Counted from the first letter of the stretch, positions 1 through 11,955 are shown. The stretch is 64,000 nt of DNA from Gigaspora rosea (GCA_003550325.1 QKWP01000266.1:92803-156802); one strand, 5' to 3'. Translations and numbers: made by a program. The notes: generated from the letters alone by a model not told the origin.

Positions 1-323
1 GACAATAGAAACAGCCCTTTTTTACATATATCTTATTTTGAGATAATTGAGTTTAATCGTTTGTTTTGATTTTTGGACTGATCCGGGATTGATCAAATTT
101 CACGATTTTGATTGGTTAAAAGTAGCAGGTGACTATCGGATAATCTCGTGATGTGTTGGCTCCACGAAGCCTCATGTAATTTTTCTTTTACATTATCTTG
201 ATTTTTTATTATGCAAACTGACTTTCATTTATAATTGAAAAATGTTAATCATGTCAAAATTTATATGAATCTAATAAAAACTCATTTTTCAAAAAAATGT
301 AAAAAAGGGCTGTTTCTATTGTC
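1..323. mobile_element. MITE-like element with 27-bp perfect terminal inverted repeats
   Basis: Bases 1-27 are the exact reverse complement of 297-323 (ends read GACAATAGAAACAGCC inward). The interior is AT-rich with no ORF, so this is a non-autonomous terminal-inverted-repeat element. The window starts at its first visible base, so a target-site duplication cannot be tested and the element may extend to the left. Superfamily not assignable. Confidence 0.8.
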
Positions 324-330
324 CACACCC

Positions 331-1528
331 CATATGATATTACATACAAAATCAATATTGTTTATATTAGGTTAGGGTTAGGGTGAGAACTATATTAGGG
401 TTAGGGTTTAGGCTATTATATAGTAAACTCGCTCAAGGAAAACTTTTAATTAATGTACAGAAGGTGGTTTATTATACAGTTTCTTGCGAAATGAGTGATT
501 TTTGTCAAAATGAACGTTTGTTTTGAATCTTTCTGATCATGTAATGTTATACCTGATCCTGAATTTTGGTGGTGATCTATAGGTCACATGATGTGGGTAT
601 ATGTACCTTTGGGTACATATATATAATCCCTACTTAAAATTAAATATATTAATTTTTGAATTAATATATTTGTAACCATAGGTTACAGTAGCCAGGGTCT
701 ATACTAAGCCCAAATGTAATATAGTTAGTGTTATGGTTAGGGTTAGGGTTAGAGTTGTGATTGGTTAGAGTTAGGGTTAGAGTTAAAGTTAAAATTACTA
801 CAAAATCGTGAAAGGAGCATATTTTGTTAGTAACACAACAGGGATTACTCTAGTAAAATCACAAGTTATTAACAATTTTATAAAATATGGTTACAGTAAC
901 CATGCCATAGCTACAAGCATATTAATTTTTAATTTTTGTAGAATTTTTAAAATTAATATAAATTTTTATTTATTTTTAATTAAGGGATTATATATATGTA
1001 CCCAAAGGTATATACACCCACATCATGTGACCTATAGTTCACTACCAAAATTCAGGATCAGGTATAACATTAAACGATTAGTAAAATTCAAAACAATCGT
1101 TCATTTTGACAAAAATCATTCATTTCGCAAGAAACTGTAACTAAACCACCTTCTGTACATTAATTAAAAGTTTTCCTTGAGTGATTTTACTATATAATAG
1201 CCTAAACCCTAACCCTAATATAGTTCTTACCCTAACCCAGGGTTGGCACATTTATCCATTGGTGTGAATGGAGAACAGCTCCATTGGCATCACTCCATTG
1301 CTCTATTGAGAATAATTTGCAAATAGAGCCAATGGAGACCAACTAGTTTATAATATAGTATTTGTTAATAACAAATATTAATTCCATTGGCTCTATTGGT
1401 TCCATTGGTTCTATTGGTTCTATTGGCTCCATTGGTTTGCAATTTTTCAATGGAGTATATCTATTGCCAACCCTGCCCTAACCCTAATCTAATATAAACA
1501 ATGTTGATTTTGTATGTAATATCATATG
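331..1528. repeat. Large imperfect inverted repeat with telomere-like tracts
   Basis: The left arm (331 to about 700) and right arm (about 890 to 1528) are mutually reverse complementary with scattered substitutions; the outer ends CATATGATATTACATAC and its complement match exactly. Both arms and the loop carry degenerate TTAGGG/CCCTAA tracts (about 366-412, 733-785, 1204-1237, 1476-1490). The right arm is interrupted by a small transposon at 1238-1475. An open frame at 808-1140 lies mostly inside the arm and looks accidental. It could be a foldback transposon or an inverted duplication. Confidence 0.8.
1238..1475. mobile_element. hAT-type MITE with 8-bp target-site duplication
   Basis: A 238-bp element with termini CAGGGTTGGCA and TGCCAACCCTG (perfect 11-bp inverted repeats), flanked on both sides by CCCTAACC (1230-1237 and 1476-1483). 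The CAGGG terminus and 8-bp duplication are hAT hallmarks. The interior carries repeated CCATTGG/CTATTGG words and no ORF. The opposite arm of the surrounding inverted repeat (about 362-388) shows the uninterrupted sequence, so it serves as the empty site. Confidence 0.9.
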
Positions 1529-2660
1529 ATCAAAATAATGGGTACAAAAAAATTTAATGTACCCTACGGGGTATAACTAAATTAATTTTTTAATTAAATT
1601 TAATTAATTTTTTTTAATAATAAAAAAAGATTAAAAATTTTATTAAATTTTAGTTCTTATCTAATTTTTGTTATGGTAATTAAAAAAATAAATTTTTTGC
1701 TAATTTAGACTTGCTTTATACTACTTATAATAAAATTTCTAAGCTATAGATTTTAATTTAAAAATAGAAATAGAAAATACTTATAAATGTGACTGTAAAT
1801 CACTGATTGGATAGAAAAAAGTATTAATTTGAATAGTTGTTTTGTAATTGTTATACAGATTAATTTAAAGCAAATTGGTCAAATTGGCATTATATAATTC
1901 TGATATAACTCTGATTTTAAACTGATATTTAGCAAAAAGAAGATCTTTAGTTATAAGATATTGGTCATGCAACAATTAATATTATGAAATTTGTTTTGTC
2001 AAACAAATGATTGGCTGACACATGCTGCAAGCAGCATGTTTTGACCAATCATTTGTTCTAACAGAACAAATTTTATGATTTTTATCATCGCATAATCCAA
2101 TATTGATGTTATTATGCAATTATAATCATGATTTAAAAGTTGTGATTGGCTAACGAGTTTAATTTGGGATTGTTGTGATTAGTAATAACTTACAAAAAAT
2201 AACAATAAGAAATTTTTTCATGATCATATGAGTTTGTACAATAATACAAATTAGATTTATAAAGAATATTGGCACACCAATAGTCCAAATTTATTCTATA
2301 ACTTTATTGATTTTTCTATTGAATATTAGTTTACTAATATATTCTGAACATTTATATAAACCTGAATTGTAACCTAAAGGATTTCTATTTTTGCCAATAC
2401 CTGTTTCAAATCAGGTTCATATTGGGATTACATAATGCTAATTTAACCTAATTTGCTTTAGAGAACTCTAACCAAAAACTTCTTTTTATCTCTTTTCTAG
2501 TTGCTCTAGAAAGAACTTTAACTTTTAAATACTCCAAAAGAAGTTTTGTGTAAAAGGTTGCATATTATCTAAGGGTTTTAAAGATTTTGGTACAGTACAT
2601 GTAGATCACCTCGATTTTGTCACTTAAATGTTTTAACTTTTAAAAAATTTTATTAAAATT
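1529..2660. other. AT-rich intergenic stretch with a foldback at about 1966-2105
   Basis: No coding frame is supported. The one structured part is an imperfect palindrome centred near 2030: ACAAATGATTGG with ATGCTGC on the left meets the complementary GCAGCAT and CCAATCATTTGT on the right, and looser complementarity extends to about 1966 and 2105. It probably is a relic of a foldback-type element. Confidence 0.55.
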
Positions 2661-2775
2661 ATCTCTATGAGTTCTTGATCAAATTTAATAAATTTTTTTA
2701 TTTGAATTCTATGGATTCGTAGAATTAAAATAAAAAAATTTTTATCAAATTTGGTCAAGAACTCATGGAGATATC
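2661..2775. repeat. Palindromic repeat module, copy 1
   Basis: Arms beginning ATCTCTATGAGTTCTTGATC and the matching complement at 2745-2775 meet around 2716 (TATGGATTCGTA). The same module recurs at 3431-3560 and, more diverged, at 3621-3770. No ORF. Confidence 0.7.
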
Positions 2776-3430
2776 TTTGATGAAAGTTCCTGTAAACAAT
2801 TTCAACGCAGCTTCTTTGTAATATGTATTTTTTGCTTTTTCAAAATAACCCACTGTTCAGTGATGATTTACAAGAAATTTTACTATGCTAACTAAAAAAA
2901 ATTTATAACAAGACTTGTAGCACATATGATGGACTAATAGAATCTCAAATTTCTTGAAAAATATTAAAAACTCGTGAATATATTAACATTTTTGTAAATT
3001 TGGCCACATACATTTTCGCAAGTTTTCCTCTAAACTTCAAATGATTCTGAAAGCACTTTCTCAAAATGAAACCTCCAAAACATGAATTAGTAAGTTGATA
3101 GAATAGGTATTCGAGAGTCTTCAGTTAAAATTCATCATAAATGGATTAATATTGACGAAGTTATGATGATTTTTCAATTTGCTTCCAGATTCAGAATTTT
3201 CTAAAATTTTCAATTTTGATAAAAACAGAAAAATCACCATCACAGGCTAGATTTTTACAAGTTTAAATGAAACAAGTTACTGCGCACTAATATAATCAAT
3301 AGAAAATATGCTAAAATTTTGTTTTCTAAAATTTTAAGTTATTTGGTTAAATATTCATTCCATAATAGCTTTTTTTCATTTGGCACAGCTTCTTTATAAT
3401 ATACTTTTTGGAAATAGAAGAATATTTCAT

Positions 3431-3834
3431 CAAAGATATCTCTACAAGTTCTTGACCAAATTCAATGAAATTTTTTTATTTGAATTTTATAGATCCATAG
3501 AATTCAAATAAAAAAAAATTTTCATTGAATTTGATCAAGTGGTTGCAAAGATATCTTTGATCAAAGTTTTAGACAATTTCAAAACGCGTATCACATGACA
3601 GATACGTTTAAATTTGTTGACAAAACTTTGATCAAGGATATCTCTGCAATCACCTGATTAAATTTGATGAAAATTTTTAGTTAATTATTATGGATCCGTA
3701 GAATAAGTAAAAAAATCTTCATCAAATTTTATTAAGTGGTTGCAGAGATATCCTTAATCAAAGTTTTGTCAAAAATTTAAACGTATCTGTCATGTGATAA
3801 GCGTTTTGAAATTCTCTAAAACTTTGATCAAGGA
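3431..3834. repeat. Palindromic repeat modules, copies 2 and 3, nested
   Basis: Copy 2 (about 3431-3560) folds around GATCCATAG. Copy 3 (inner arms about 3621-3770) folds around GGATCCGTAG and is enclosed by longer arms reaching 3561 and 3834 that contain ATCACATGACAGATACG and its complement. The outer arm of copy 3 overlaps the right end of copy 2, which indicates repeated insertion or template switching of one foldback family. Confidence 0.7.
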
Positions 3835-5033
3835 ACAACCAGTTGTTTTTACTCACATCCACAATTGTCATCTATGATTTTTTAAAAAATCGATTTTCAT
3901 CCATTATGCATATTTTGTGGATGTTAGATTAACTAAGATATAGATAATGTTAATAATATGTGTTAGTGAGTCGCATGCTGAGTATCACCGAATTTTTACA
4001 GTATCTCACAATATTAACTATAATAATTCCAATGCAAACTAACTCAACCTTACAGTAATTCATGATACAGATTCTTTTGGCAAAACGACTTTAGTTTTGA
4101 GGTTTTCTGGTTATGTAACGTTACACCTAATCTTGAAATATGATTGGTAGTCTGGACTAACCTGTCACACATTTCCTATGAAGTGTAAAATTACAACCCG
4201 AATATATTTCGAATGGCTTGGAGGTGACATGACTACAATTTAGCACCAACTTATATATATATCCAGGCTATGATAATGTAATAAAAAGATATTCGTTCAA
4301 GTTGACAATAAGTAAGTGACGATCATATGAGTGATCCCGGTTCCGACAAGGGAATCCGTTATGGAAATATATTTTTGATGACCAAATTTTAATCTCAAAA
4401 AATTTTTTAGAATTTATTTGGCATTCACCGGGGGTAAATTTCACTGCTATGCGTTTTTAAATGTTATTATTCGATATATCGAAAATTTGACCTCTAATTT
4501 TAAAGCTAAAATTAAATTTTAGTTTGGATTAGAGGTTATACCTAAATTATAGTTAGAGGGTCGGAATTTTAGGGAGCTGAACATTTTTATTCAGTTCATT
4601 GACCACTAATTATTAAAGCCATTTTTTAAAAACAGCATGTCCGGTGAACTTCACCTCCAGTCCATGAATAAATCTTTTTGAATGATTTATTCAGCAAATA
4701 ACACGGATATTTGAATAAACATACCGGGCAATTTATTCGAATAATTTGATTATTTATGAAATTGAAAAATTTTATTTCTGAATAAAATAGTGTTTATTTG
4801 AATAAAAAAAAAAAAATTTATATTCATAATTCATTTATATTTTAATTGAATGAACTAGAAAGATCCTTTCCTAATTTAATCATTGAAATTTCTATTGATT
4901 TTAAAAGTTTCATTATTAAGAATAAGTTATGAAACTGACAAAAGATATAAAATTTATTTGAATAAAATGAAATATAAATTAGATAATTTATATTATATAT
5001 TTATATATATAAATATAAATAAAATGCATAAAT
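3835..5033. other. AT-rich spacer downstream of the kinase-like gene
   Basis: No gene seen. It contains a short palindrome (about 4488-4540, GACCTCTAATTTTA against its complement), paired TTCACCGG-like motifs near 4426 and 4640 that may be ends of a decayed MITE, and many GAATAAAT words at 4670-4830. The last part is the 3' flank of the minus-strand gene that ends at 5034. Confidence 0.4.
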
Positions 5034-6935
5034 TTATACAAGATTAATTTCATTTCCATCCAAAGAAACCACATCATAATCATCATCGTTATCAGTGCTA
5101 ACATTATCAAAACCTTCAGCATCAGATTCTGAAAATGTGAAATCTTCTGTATCATCAGTATTGTCAGAATTGCTAAAATCGTTAAAAGATTCTGTTGATT
5201 TAAAATCGAGAAAATATGATTCAGATAATAAAGAAGACTCTTCTAATTCATTATTAACATCTAATAAGTCTTTGGATTCTGATAAATGCGGTTTATCATC
5301 AGGTAATTTAATATTATTATTGTTGTTTAATATTTTATCTAAAAATTAATAAATAAAGAAGTTAATTGACATTATACTAATAGTAATGATTCAACACGAT
5401 AATCACAATAATAATTATAATAATTTACCTGAAGCAGAAGCCGAAACAGTTGAAATAAGTTCAGACTGATCTAATTCAAACAAAGTTGGCCAAAGCTGGC
5501 TTGTAAAAATTGCGTCTGGATGTTTAGTATATACACTACTCAACATCGGACCACTTCTTGAAGGCCCTTTAGTTCTTCTATTTTTTTTTTCATCACTCGC
5601 ATTTGCTTCACTCAAATTTGTAATTATTTCACCCAATCCTTGGGCAGTTGGACGTTTATTTGGATCATTTTCCCAACATTCATATATAAGATTTATGAAC
5701 CATAATGGTATATCCGAAGTCAAATCTTGTGGAAATTGTGGTCTTAATCCATCACAAATATCATAAATTAATTGTGTATTATGTGCACAATCTGAGAATG
5801 GAAGACGATTTGTTGCCATCTCATACATAATTCCTCCAAGACTGTATATATCACCAGCTGTAGTATATGGTTCTCCTCTCAATACTTCTGGTGGGATGTA
5901 TGGTAATACACCAAAAACATTTCGTTTCCGATTTTGTGATAGATCAATAACGGATGATTCTTTATTTACCGGATGACATAATCCAAAATCATCAAGTTTT
6001 GGTTTAAAATTTATTTTTTGATAACGAACATTAGTATAATTCACAAGAATATTCTTGCTATGTAAGTTTTTGTGAACAATTCCCTCTTTATGTAATGATG
6101 CTAATGCTCTAGTTATAGTGATTAATGCATTTTTTCTTGATTCAAATTTTATTCCATTGTGATTTACGAAAAGACAATTATGTAGGTCATTGTTTCTTAT
6201 GTATTCCATAACCATAACATATTCTTTCGTTTTGGGATATTGTGTTATTCCATAACACTTTACAAAATAATGATTCTTTTTAATGAATTGATGATGTTTT
6301 TTGACCTATGAATTAAAAAAAAAGATTAATTTAACTCCATGTGAATTTAAGTATGAATTAATATTTATCTGTTATATAGTACTAACCATATTTAAATAAT
6401 TATTAATCATCTCTTTTGAATTATTTAAATGTTTTAATATAACTATCGCTTCACCATTTCTTGTTCTAGATCCAAAACCCATATTTTTATGATTTATTTC
6501 TTTCGATTTGGCACAATAAGTCATACCATATCCACCATGACCTAAATACTCTATATCCTTAAATTTCTCATATGAAAACCATTTAATAAAATCTGTGTTA
6601 TTGTCAAGTTGTAATTCTTGAACTAGCTGTTCAATTTCTATATTGTCCATTTCGGAATCATTTTGTAAAGAATCAATACGTTCTAATTGTGCTGCGCTTA
6701 GATCAAATTTAATTTCTTTGCTTAAATTGATGTCTTTTTCAAAATTTTTATCGATATCTACTTTTACTTCACTTTCATCGTTTTTGGCTTGAACTGGTTT
6801 TAAAATGGGTTCATTCTCTACTTTATTAGTTAACTTGGTTAACTCTGAAGTATTTAGTATGGATTCGCTTATAATATTGTCTATTATAATGTATGGTTCG
6901 ATCTCGTTTTCAGTGCTGTCTACAACATCTGTCAT
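5034..6935 (-). CDS. Tyrosine-kinase-like protein kinase, possible pseudokinase (three exons)
   Basis: Proposed exons on the minus strand are 6387-6935, 5429-6305 and 5034-5338, with GT-AG introns of 81 and 90 bp that keep the frame and give about 576 aa. The start is the ATG at 6935; the open frame reaches further only through a TTG codon. Residues 1-125 are acidic and low complexity. A kinase fold follows: glycine loop GHGGYG near 132-137, VILK lysine near 168, exon-junction text VKCYGITQ near 198, DFG near 289 and a PPE motif near 321. The catalytic loop reads HKNLHSKNIL (about 261-270), so the usual catalytic Asp is Asn. The last exon adds about 100 aa of acidic Ser/Asp/Asn-rich tail. The family resembles the expanded kinases of Rhizophagus. 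Whether it phosphorylates anything is doubtful; a scaffold or sensor role is possible. Confidence 0.85.
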
Positions 6936-8437
6936 TATAACTGATTTTGTTTTAATCAAAATTTTAAATATATAAGTTTATGCTTTAAAAAAATGGATTC
7001 TTTATGAAGTATCCGAATTTAAAAAATATAATAACCATTCTCTTATATAACTGTATAAAACGGAATCCAAGTCCGTTCCGTAATGATTCAAACTTATGTA
7101 GATCATTCCAAAAATATAATGTGTGCAAAAGGCGGAAGTTTATTCATACGTAATTTATTCCTTTTAAGGTAATCTAACGTGACACTTTACGCAATTCTAT
7201 TAACTTCATTGAGTAAGTATGTAAAGTCGTACGAACTTACGTACTGTATGTACGTAAGTTTCTGGTATTTATTTGACGCAGCAAAGCATCTTTAAATTAT
7301 CCGACTTAAAAATGAAATCATAAATTTTATTATAATTATCAAACATTTCTATTAAAGTTATAATAGCGATTAAGCTCATGATTTTATTTTAACTGGATAA
7401 TTTACCATATAGTTCCGAAATTATAGTAACCTTTTTTTTTTGCATTTAATTCGTTTATTTTCGAGTGTTTAATTTCAAACTATACAGTAATGAATAAATT
7501 TCTGGATCGACGTCATTGTCTCAACTTTTGTAATGATTCGTTTTCTTTAATACATTTTTATCGTTTAACAAATTACAAATTTTGTGCCCCGATCCATATC
7601 ATGATGATATCATAATTTGAAACTTTGATAATTACCTCGATTTTGCTAATAAAATTTTGCTCTAATGAAAAAATTTCCTAAATATACACATGATTTTAAC
7701 CCTAAAACAGATTATATTTATATTATAAAATTATTCTATTACGTAATTGTTTTGATTTTCATGTACACCTGATCTTGCGATCTAATTAGCTATATTCGGC
7801 TTTGATCAACATGATATAAAAACATTTAATATAAAACTAATTCGGGTTTGGCTCGAGGCGAAGTTTCAACAATAATTAGGTGCCTCTGGGGATTCAAATA
7901 ATGGGAGTTAATATGAGTACTTATCGTTATTTATAAAATTCCCTCCTTGCCGATATTTAAATGGTAATATTGGCATGAAGACTAATTGTAGTAGCAAATG
8001 ATTAATTCTGTACGATCTATCTTGTAATTAAGATAGAAAAGAAGCATTTAATTAATAAAGACCGTCTAATAATAAAAAGGGCTCCTAGTTAGTAGATCCC
8101 TAGTTCTCGGACCAAATTTTCTATGTCTTCCTTCGAGTAGCCTTCATTTTGGGTTGTGTTTAGTCATGAAAACCAGTCACACAAGATTCGCCCTTTACAA
8201 CGTACAGTACGTACGCATGTACGTTGAATATAAATAGTTGGTTTGTATCACAAATCTAACAACGATAGTTATGATTTTTGAGATAAGTATATATAGTAAC
8301 ATTAATTACGACGGCCGTTTCTTCTACGGCTGCGTATTTACCCGACACCTTATAGGGTTATGATTAGCATTCGTATGATCGGTAGGGGAACTGATCGTTA
8401 AAGTACTATATATAATATAAAGTAGCTGTAAGTGACG
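6936..8437. other. Intergenic, includes the upstream region of the kinase-like gene
   Basis: No coding frame is supported. The first few hundred bases are the promoter side of the minus-strand kinase-like gene. The stretch holds a perfect TACGTA-containing palindrome (7234-7260) and a second cluster of GTACG words near 8200-8225, but no recognisable TATA box that I would defend. Confidence 0.4.
7234..7260. promoter_or_regulatory. Perfect 11-bp palindrome upstream of the kinase-like gene
   Basis: AACTTACGTAC and GTACGTAAGTT are exact complements around the loop TGTAT. It lies about 300-325 bp upstream of the ATG at 6935. It could bind a dimeric regulator or be a chance or relic hairpin; no function is shown by the sequence. 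Confidence 0.35.
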
Positions 8438-8756
8438 CACTGGGGACCTATATTTGTGCACTTAGAGAGGATGTGCACTTAAATAGCTAGATTTCTCTAT
8501 ATACACTTTTGTAGGGACCATAGTAGAAAAATAAAAGCGTGCATTTGTAGAGAGTTGCATATATAGAGAGCAAATTATATATTTTATAGGTTGGGGTTAA
8601 ATTATACTGTGTATTTAATTTTAATGAGAATTATATAATACGTGCATCTATAGAGAGCGCATTTAACACTAAATCCCAGGTTTGGAACTAAACTATAACG
8701 TGCATATAAGGAGGGTGTGCACTTATAGAGGGTGCAATTATGGCGGTTTTACTGTA
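8438..8756. mobile_element. Tc1/mariner/pogo-like MITE at the border of the tandem duplication
   Basis: The right end, read inward, is TACAGTAAAACCGCC; the left end near 8438 (CACTGGGGACCTA) is a weaker counterpart. The interior is built from GTGCACTTA and TAGAGAGG words. Related tails (AGAGGGTGCACTTAT then TTTTACTGTA) recur at about 13720-13750 and 19800-19830, exactly at the joints of the large tandem duplication. No transposase. The left boundary is approximate. Confidence 0.6.
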
Positions 8757-9081
8757 CAAATACATAATAATATTTATAGTTCATAACCAAAAATATCTTA
8801 ATATTTTATTAACTAATATTATGTTCTATGCCAAATAATTGTAAAAAAAATTAAAGGTTTCATTTATTACAAATAAAATGTATATTTTTATATTATAACT
8901 TCGTATTTATAATTGTAGTTTATTTATATAAATTAAACTTGTTATAAAATTATAAATAAATTACTGGCATAATTTTTTTTTTTTTTTTTGATTCTTATGT
9001 TTAATTACAAAAATTTTTCATAGACTATAATTAATTATATATATAGATAAAAGCTTATCAAAGATAATAAACTAATTAAAC

Positions 9082-9240
9082 TAGGGATTGGAACCGTCTA
9101 AATTTTTTCTTAATCTTTTAATTGTTTAACCGTTTAACCGTTTAATTTGGCTGGCATTAAATAATTCCGGCCCACGACCAACATAATTTTGCCCGGAACT
9201 ATAGAGCAATTTTTAAAAGGTTAAACGATTCCAATCCCTA
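9082..9240. mobile_element. hAT-type MITE present only in unit A
   Basis: A 159-bp element with inverted termini TAGGGATTGGAA and its complement, flanked by AATTAAAC (9074-9081) and AACTAAAC (9241-9248), an 8-bp duplication with one mismatch. Unit B near 15085 has a single GAATTAAAC followed directly by the downstream flank, so it shows the empty site. Confidence 0.9.
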
Positions 9241-9248
9241 AACTAAAC

Positions 9249-11628
9249 TCAATATTTACTAGTTTAAGTTAAAACAGATTATTATAACAAAATTTTTAAT
9301 AAAACAGATCTAATAATAATTAAATAATAAATTTGAATGATGACGCTACAATCAGTTTAGTCCAAATAATTTGCGCAATTAAAATTTCAAAATTACTATA
9401 ATGAATCAATTATAAGTGTAATACAATGATGATATAAATTTAAATAGATTTAAGACAATAGTTTTTAAATATACCTATTCGAGTTGTGTTCTTTTTATTA
9501 ACCTCTTTTTTTTTATATATATATATAAAAAAAAAGTAACTTCATTCATTATACTAATTAGCATCGTACATATTATTGGTCAAATTGTGTTGATAATGAT
9601 AGCTGATTATCCTCTTACAACTTATGTAACTTTACGTAAGTTTTAGTAACTTGAAATTCCACACGCGATATATAGCACCAGCACTATGAAAAACTTAGCT
9701 AGCATTATTGAACGACAATAGACTCTTACAAATAGAAGCATGTATGATCCAGCCAAATGATATGATAATATGATCATGTTACTTACAAATTATATGAAAA
9801 CAAATTTACCGAAATTTACACAGGATTATACAAATTTCAACCCTAGTAAAAACCTAGCCATTTTATGTTGTTTGTTGGAATATTTTCTAAAAATAAACAA
9901 ATTCGCCCACCTCCGATAACGATAAGAGGTGGATCCAATTTGTGCATCATGTATCCGATATCATGCATAGTTTTGATAAAGAATTTAGGTAATATGAATA
10001 AAGTTAATACGTATCGATGTGTAAATCGAAATTCCAATTGGCTAAAGCGGGCGAGATTTAAGGTTATCTTTTTGATGCAGTAATGGTGTGAGAGTTATAT
10101 AAATATCAAGAATGGTATATATGCAATATGTAGATCATATATTGAATTAACTCCGCTTTAGCCGACCCATTTTTAGAATTATTAGTGATCATCAAAAAAA
10201 TTATAACAAAGCCTTTGTCGATATAATAAATAAAAGTTATAAGTAAAATGGTAAGATTATAACCAATTCTTTTTATTGAAAAAGCGTTCTTTAAATTGTA
10301 TTATGGCGCACAATCTTTAGAATCATTATTATGCATTCATTCTCAACTTTTTACTGATACTAACTCATATCCTAATTTAACCAACCTCATCGGATTGTTA
10401 ATTCCACAATCCTTTACTTGTGTTATTATTCGTTAAATATTTCTCATAAAATGAAAAGACGCGATGATATAAAAAAGTTGTAACATTCCAAAATAAGCAT
10501 TTATTAACTCCGAATTATGAACGATCGTATTGAATGAAAAAAATATAAAAGTTGTATATTCTGTTTCAATCTGACGTTTAAAAAAAAATAAAATATAAAA
10601 AATAGAATACAAATGACACCCCCATATTAATACATCCTACAATAAAATAAATATACAAAATTTTTTTATAAAATAATTTTGTTCCATTTTTTTTTCCATT
10701 CTAATTTTTTTACTTTTTTTTTTATATTTATTTTTTCTTTTCTTTTTTTTTTAAAAAAAATATTTTTTACACTATTTTTTTTTTGCATTTTTTTTTAAAA
10801 AATTTTTTAACAAATGAATTTTTTGGATTTTTTTAAAAAAACATCATGTATGCCACGAATATAAAGCTCCGTTACTGATAAACTGAACTGAACGTTACTA
10901 ATGGAATTATGAACATTACTGTTGAATTTTTAAACACGGATTTCAAGCACTTTTAATCGTAATTGCTCTATTCATTAGAAATATAGACAAAACAAAAAAT
11001 ATCATTAGTAACCTGTATATATTAAGTGAATATATCGTATTCATAGATCGTATTCATTGTCACGCTTATCGTTATAATCTAAACAATCCCCAAATTGATC
11101 GATGTTCTCAGCATTAACCATGATAGAACAATTAACAAATAACATATAAATACCATTCGGTGAATTCATACATAAATGTATTGACACTAGTATCAGACGG
11201 AAAGCATGAGTTTGTCTGATTATTTTCTTGAATGAGGCTTTTGTCAACTAATTATAATTATCAAATAATTTAAGCATTAGCAAATAAATGAATCACATGC
11301 AGGTAACTAAATATATAGATGGAGCAGCACCAAATGAACCAAATGATCAATTTCAACTATATCTTAATTCTAATTACAGCCGAGTTGTTATTGTTAGCAT
11401 TGGCCGCTACATGTATATGCTCCAGAAAAATCGTGCGAATATTAAATCATCACAACCTTTCTATATATTATATTTACAGCACAATGACTAGTACGTGATT
11501 CCCTGCGATGATTTAGTATCACATGGTTTTTCAGCAATTATAGTGCTAAGCATATAATGCTGTAAGGTTCTAATCGTTCAATATGCACGTACCAATTGTA
11601 TAGTCAGAACTTAAATTCTTTTCATCGA
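9249..11628. other. Gene-free part of unit A downstream of the small-protein gene
   Basis: Short open frames here (9843-10083, 11041-11247, 11288-11491) begin without ATG or shift frame in the unit B copy, so I do not call them genes. Two complementary GGCTAAAGCGG motifs (10040 and 10153) form a wide inverted repeat also kept in unit B (16101/16214). Around 10670-10830 runs a long T- and A-rich tract shared with unit B. Confidence 0.5.
10040..10163. repeat. Inverted repeat GGCTAAAGCGG, conserved in both units
   Basis: GGCTAAAGCGG at 10040-10050 pairs with CCGCTTTAGCC at 10153-10163; the unit B counterpart is 16101-16224. A related TCCGCTTTAGACG motif occurs at 25195, so it probably is the end motif of a small dispersed element and not a unit-specific regulator. 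Confidence 0.5.
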
Positions 11629-11955
11629 TTAATGAGCCATTTCATGATTTCCATTTAATATTGTGTCAATATAAGAAGTAAAAAATGTTTCTAAATCATC
11701 AGGCTCTTCAGACAATTGAGAGCTGAAAGTGACATTATTAGAATTATAAGATTGTAATGAATTTAAACGAATTGGGGGATTTTTAGGTTTGAATGTGCTT
11801 GGAAGTGATTTGGAACGTTTTACGCCACGATTTTTATTGCCGGTAATAGTCATCTTTATGGTTGAATAAGAAGGTTTCTTTTGCTTGTTTGTTTTGCGTT
11901 CTAGTTTTTTCTCAAATGACGCTAGTGTTTCGTTCTTGAATTTATGGATTGTCAT
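11629..11955 (-). CDS. Small basic hypothetical protein, paralogue 1
   Basis: 108 aa from the ATG at 11955; the frame is open a little further only through non-ATG codons. The N-terminal half is Lys/Arg-rich (MTIHKFKNET, ERKTNKQKK) and leads to GVKRSKSLPST (about 45-55). That motif fits the published mode I 14-3-3 consensus R-S-x-S-x-P and also basophilic kinase sites. The C-terminal half is Ser/Asn-rich, then acidic (EEPDDLETFF). No signal peptide, membrane segment or known domain. The paralogue at 17627-17989 keeps the N-terminal pattern, KR-x-KSLPST and the DLE-x-FF motif, which argues for a real gene. The C-terminus differs because a 5-bp length difference changes the frame a few codons before the stop. 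Function unknown. Confidence 0.6.
   Translation of the reverse strand: MTIHKFKNETLASFEKKLERKTNKQKKPSYSTIKMTITGNKNRGVKRSKSLPSTFKPKNPPIRLNSLQSYNSNNVTFSSQLSEEPDDLETFFTSYIDTILNGNHEMAH

Noticed and set aside
808..1140. 110-codon plus-strand open frame
   Set aside because: Lies mostly in the right arm of the large inverted repeat, lacks any motif, and the other arm does not keep the frame.
5095..5349. Ser-rich plus-strand frame of 84 codons
   Set aside because: It is antisense to the acidic last exon of the minus-strand kinase-like gene; the Ser/Leu bias is the shadow of Asp/Glu/Asn codons.
9843..10083. Overlapping small frames on both strands in unit A
   Set aside because: The matching part of unit B has length changes that break both frames; part of the sequence is an inverted-repeat element.
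11041..11491. Two frames of 67-68 codons flanking the small-protein gene in unit A
   Set aside because: The minus-strand one starts without ATG and both suffer 1-bp frame changes in unit B, unlike the small-protein gene.
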